Positions 5,361-7,940 of a DNA stretch of 7,940 bases are shown in pieces. The translations under genes and the position numbers were made by a program. The notes beneath the pieces are model-generated. The model was not told the origin of the DNA and ran no database searches. It saw nothing but the letters and a program-made list of their open reading frames with translations. This stretch comes from JAIVJN01 sp036732565 (GTDB lineage Bacteria; Acidobacteriota; Vicinamibacteria; Vicinamibacterales; UBA2999). The stretch spans positions 1 to 7,940 of the forward strand of contig DAINCF010000336.1 in NCBI GenBank assembly GCA_036732565.1. The letters are read 5' to 3'. Every line of letters starts with the position of its first letter. Position 1 is the first letter of the stretch.

Positions 5361-7940
5361 ATGTACAAATCGCTGATCGCGCTCGGTGTCGTCTCGCTCT
5401 GCGTCATTGGCTGTGACGTCGCCCACGCCCAAGCCGACGCATCGCTCCTGGCCAACCTGAAGTGGCGGTCGATCGGGCCCGCGGGCGCGTCAGGGCGAAT
5501 CGTCGACGTCGCGGTCGTCGGCGAGTTCCCACACCGCGTCTACGTCGCCGCGGCGACCGGTGGACTGTGGAAGACCGACAACAACGGCCTGACCTGGGAG
5601 CCCATCTTCGATGGCCAGCCGACGAACTCGATCGGCGACGTCGCGGCGATCGCCGCGGCCCCCGATACGGTGTGGGTCGGGACCGGCGAGGCCAACGTCC
5701 GGAACAGCGTCTCGTGGGGCGACGGCATCTACAAGTCGACCGATGCCGGCGCGACCTGGAAGCACATGGGCCTGCGCGACTCCCATCACATCGGTCGGAT
5801 CGTGATCGATCCGCGCAATCCCGATGTGGTCTACGTCGCGGCCGCGGGTCGCCTCTGGGGGCCGAACAAGGAGCGCGGCGTGTTCAAGACCACCGATGGC
5901 GGCGCGACCTGGACGTCGAGCCTGTTCATCGACGAGCACACCGGCGCGATCGATCTCGTGATCGACCCGCACGATTCGAGCACGTTGTACGCCGCCACGT
6001 TCCAACGCCGGCAGACGTTCGTCGGCGGCCCGCCCGCGCAGGTCACCGGTCCGGGCAGTGGACTGTACAAGTCCACGGACGCCGGGCGGACGTGGCGAAA
6101 GCTGACCGAGGGCCTGCCGACGGTTGACATGGGACGCATCGGCATCGATGTCTCATTGAGCACGCCGAACGTGCTCTACGCCATCATTCAGACCGCCGCA
6201 CCGACCCGCGGCGGCGGCGGTGACGACCCCGAAGGCGAAGCGGCGAGGTCAGGGCCCAGCGAGGCCAGCTCCGCCAACAGCGGCGGCGTATTCCGATCGG
6301 CGGATCGCGGCGAAACCTGGACCTGGGTGAACGGGACCAACAACCGGCCCGAGTACTACAGCCAGCTTCGCGTCGATCCGACCAACGAGAACCGCGTGTT
6401 CATGCTGGACCAGAACCTCTCGCTGTCGCTGGACGGCGGGCGCACGTTCCAGGTCCTTCGCATCAACGTGCACGTCGATCACCATGCCATGTGGATCAAC
6501 CCGAAGAACCCGCGGCATATCGTCTTGGGCAACGATGGCGGCGTCTACTTCAGCTACGACGGCGGTGTGAACTGGGACTTCCAGGATCACATGGCCATCA
6601 GCCAGTTCTACGCGGTCGACGTCGACATGCGAAAGCCGTACTACGTCTACGGCGGCACGCAGGACTACTGTTCGTGGGGTGGCCCGAGCGCGACCCGCGC
6701 GCAGATCGGCATCACCGTCGCCGACTGGTTCAAGGTGCAGACGGGAGACGGCTTCCAGGTGCGCGTCGACCCGACCGACCACACCATCCTCTACGCCGAG
6801 TCGCAGAACGGCGGGATGATTCGCCACGACTTGAAGACCGGGCGCAACACGAGCATCCGTCCAGTGCCACCGCGCGGCGAGAAGCCCTATCGCTTCAACT
6901 GGGAAACGCCAATCCTGATCTCGCCGCACGATCCCGCCACACTCTACGTCGCGGCGAACGTCGTCTTCAGATCGACCAACCGCGGCAACGCGTGGACCGT
7001 CATCAGCGGCGATCTGCCTGCGACAGCCACCGGCACCATCACGACGGTGACGGAATCACCGCTGCGGGCGGGTCTGCTCTACGCCGGCACCGACGATGGC
7101 CGCGTGCACGTGACGCGCGACGGCGGCAAGGCGTGGACCGATCTGTCGACCAAGTTTCCCGGCCTGCCGGGCCCGCGCTGGGTCAGCCGTCTGGTGGCCT
7201 CGCGCTTCGATGAAGGCACCGCCTACGCGACGTTCGACGGTCACCGCAACGACGACTTCGCGCCCCGTGTCTACAAGACCGCCGACTTCGGCGCGACGTG
7301 GCGCGCCATGCACGGCAATCTGCCCGCGTTCGGCACCGTGCGCGTCATCCGCGAGGACTACAAGAACCGCAACCTGCTGTTCGTCGGCACGGAGTTCGCC
7401 GCGTTCGTCACCATCGATGGCGGGCGCACCTGGACTCGTCTGATGAACGGTCTGCCGACGGTGGCGATCGCCGACCTCGTGGTCCATCCACGCGACGGCG
7501 ACCTCGTGGCCGGCACTCATGGCCGCAGCTTCTACATCCTCGACATCGGCCCGCTGCAGCAGCTGACCGACGCGATCCTGTCCTCGCCCGCGCATCTCTT
7601 TGCGGTGAAGCCGGCGATGGCGTTCGATCCAAAAGTATTCAGCGACGATCAGTTCCTGGCGCAGGGACGATGGGTGGCCGAGAACCCGCCGGTCGGGGCG
7701 ACGATCTACTACTACCTGGGAAGTGATGCGACCGGAGACGTGACCGTCACCATCGAGGACAAGGCCGGGCGCGCGGTGCAGCAGTTGAGCGGTGAGAAGA
7801 CAAAAGGGCTGAACAAGGTGTTGTGGAATCTGCGGACGACGCCGGTTCGCTTGACACGCCGAGCGGCACAGGGGCCCGGTGGCGGCGGTCAAGGCGGCCC
7901 ACCGCAAGGCGCTCTCGTGGATCCCGGCGAGTACACGGCC
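5361..7940 (+). CDS. Exported VPS10/BNR-type beta-propeller protein, C-terminus cut off by window
   Basis: The frame runs 860 codons from ATG 5361 to the window end without a stop. The N-terminus MYKSLIALGVVSLCVIGCDVAHAQ is a signal peptide, either lipoprotein type (V-I-G-C18) or cleaved by signal peptidase I after A-H-A23. The mature protein starts LKWRSIGPAGASGRIVDVAV, typical of the bacterial sortilin/VPS10-like, sialidase-fold family often annotated as glycosyl hydrolase. Eleven Asp-box motifs (S/T-x-D-x-G-x-T-W type) occur around residues 71, 125, 176, 237, 312, 355, 397, 537, 584, 639 and 683. Other family landmarks are HVDHHAMWINP, GNDGGV, GGTQDYCSWGGP (431-442) and GTHGRSFYILD. After the propeller, GLNKVLWNLR (816-825) and a Gly-rich loop before DPGEYTA mark a FlgD-like Ig domain, cut at the edge. 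Relatives are about 1000-1100 residues, so most is present. Despite the common name, no sialidase catalytic residues can be assigned; a periplasmic or surface binding role is more likely. The ribosome binding site is weak. Confidence 0.9.
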   Translation, partial: MYKSLIALGVVSLCVIGCDVAHAQADASLLANLKWRSIGPAGASGRIVDVAVVGEFPHRVYVAAATGGLWKTDNNGLTWEPIFDGQPTNSIGDVAAIAAAPDTVWVGTGEANVRNSVSWGDGIYKSTDAGATWKHMGLRDSHHIGRIVIDPRNPDVVYVAAAGRLWGPNKERGVFKTTDGGATWTSSLFIDEHTGAIDLVIDPHDSSTLYAATFQRRQTFVGGPPAQVTGPGSGLYKSTDAGRTWRKLTEGLPTVDMGRIGIDVSLSTPNVLYAIIQTAAPTRGGGGDDPEGEAARSGPSEASSANSGGVFRSADRGETWTWVNGTNNRPEYYSQLRVDPTNENRVFMLDQNLSLSLDGGRTFQVLRINVHVDHHAMWINPKNPRHIVLGNDGGVYFSYDGGVNWDFQDHMAISQFYAVDVDMRKPYYVYGGTQDYCSWGGPSATRAQIGITVADWFKVQTGDGFQVRVDPTDHTILYAESQNGGMIRHDLKTGRNTSIRPVPPRGEKPYRFNWETPILISPHDPATLYVAANVVFRSTNRGNAWTVISGDLPATATGTITTVTESPLRAGLLYAGTDDGRVHVTRDGGKAWTDLSTKFPGLPGPRWVSRLVASRFDEGTAYATFDGHRNDDFAPRVYKTADFGATWRAMHGNLPAFGTVRVIREDYKNRNLLFVGTEFAAFVTIDGGRTWTRLMNGLPTVAIADLVVHPRDGDLVAGTHGRSFYILDIGPLQQLTDAILSSPAHLFAVKPAMAFDPKVFSDDQFLAQGRWVAENPPVGATIYYYLGSDATGDVTVTIEDKAGRAVQQLSGEKTKGLNKVLWNLRTTPVRLTRRAAQGPGGGGQGGPPQGALVDPGEYTA

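Noticed and set aside
3854..5416. 520-residue plus-strand open frame opposite the hydrolase
   Set aside because: Its composition is Arg/Ala-rich without secondary-structure pattern, it covers the antisense of a gene with a recognisable S-H nucleophile motif, and it overlaps the start of the beta-propeller gene.
5462..6127. 221-residue plus-strand frame inside the beta-propeller gene
   Set aside because: Arg/Asp-rich shifted frame of a gene whose true frame shows repeated Asp-boxes.

Overview
The window is high-GC bacterial chromosomal DNA with four protein genes, two of them cut by the window edges. I infer an Acidobacteriota genome, possibly Vicinamibacteria. The reasons are the start of an orphan MacB/FtsX-like permease of the type greatly expanded in that phylum, a large exported VPS10/BNR beta-propeller protein common there, and a short GC-rich palindrome of a kind I remember from those genomes. 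This is recognition from memory, not a database result.

Layout. (1) Positions 1-285, minus strand: the first 95 residues of an orphan ABC-transporter-type permease, running off the left edge. (2) Positions 286-389: a 104-bp divergent intergenic region. (3) Positions 390-3413, plus strand: a 1007-residue multidomain protein of unknown function with no signal peptide. It has a charged Ser/Thr/Gln-rich central region, a glycine-rich hydrophobic segment, a long coiled coil and a conserved-looking C-terminal domain. (4) Positions 3431-5125, minus strand: a 564-residue putative alpha/beta-hydrolase with an Ig-like N-terminus and a T-H-S-A-G nucleophile elbow, convergent with gene 3 and only 17 bp from it. 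(5) Positions 5126-5360: a 235-bp divergent intergenic region with a perfect 8-bp inverted repeat, a second hairpin and a weak candidate promoter. (6) Positions 5361-7940, plus strand: 860 residues of an exported beta-propeller protein with eleven Asp-box motifs and the start of a FlgD-like C-terminal domain, cut by the right edge.

No RNA gene, CRISPR array, insertion sequence, integrase or convincing terminator was seen. The four genes alternate in direction (-, +, -, +), so there is no operon here and no direct evidence that they work together. The part most likely to be undescribed is the 1007-residue protein with its tail-to-tail hydrolase neighbour. A joint role for them is speculation unless the pairing is conserved in other genomes.
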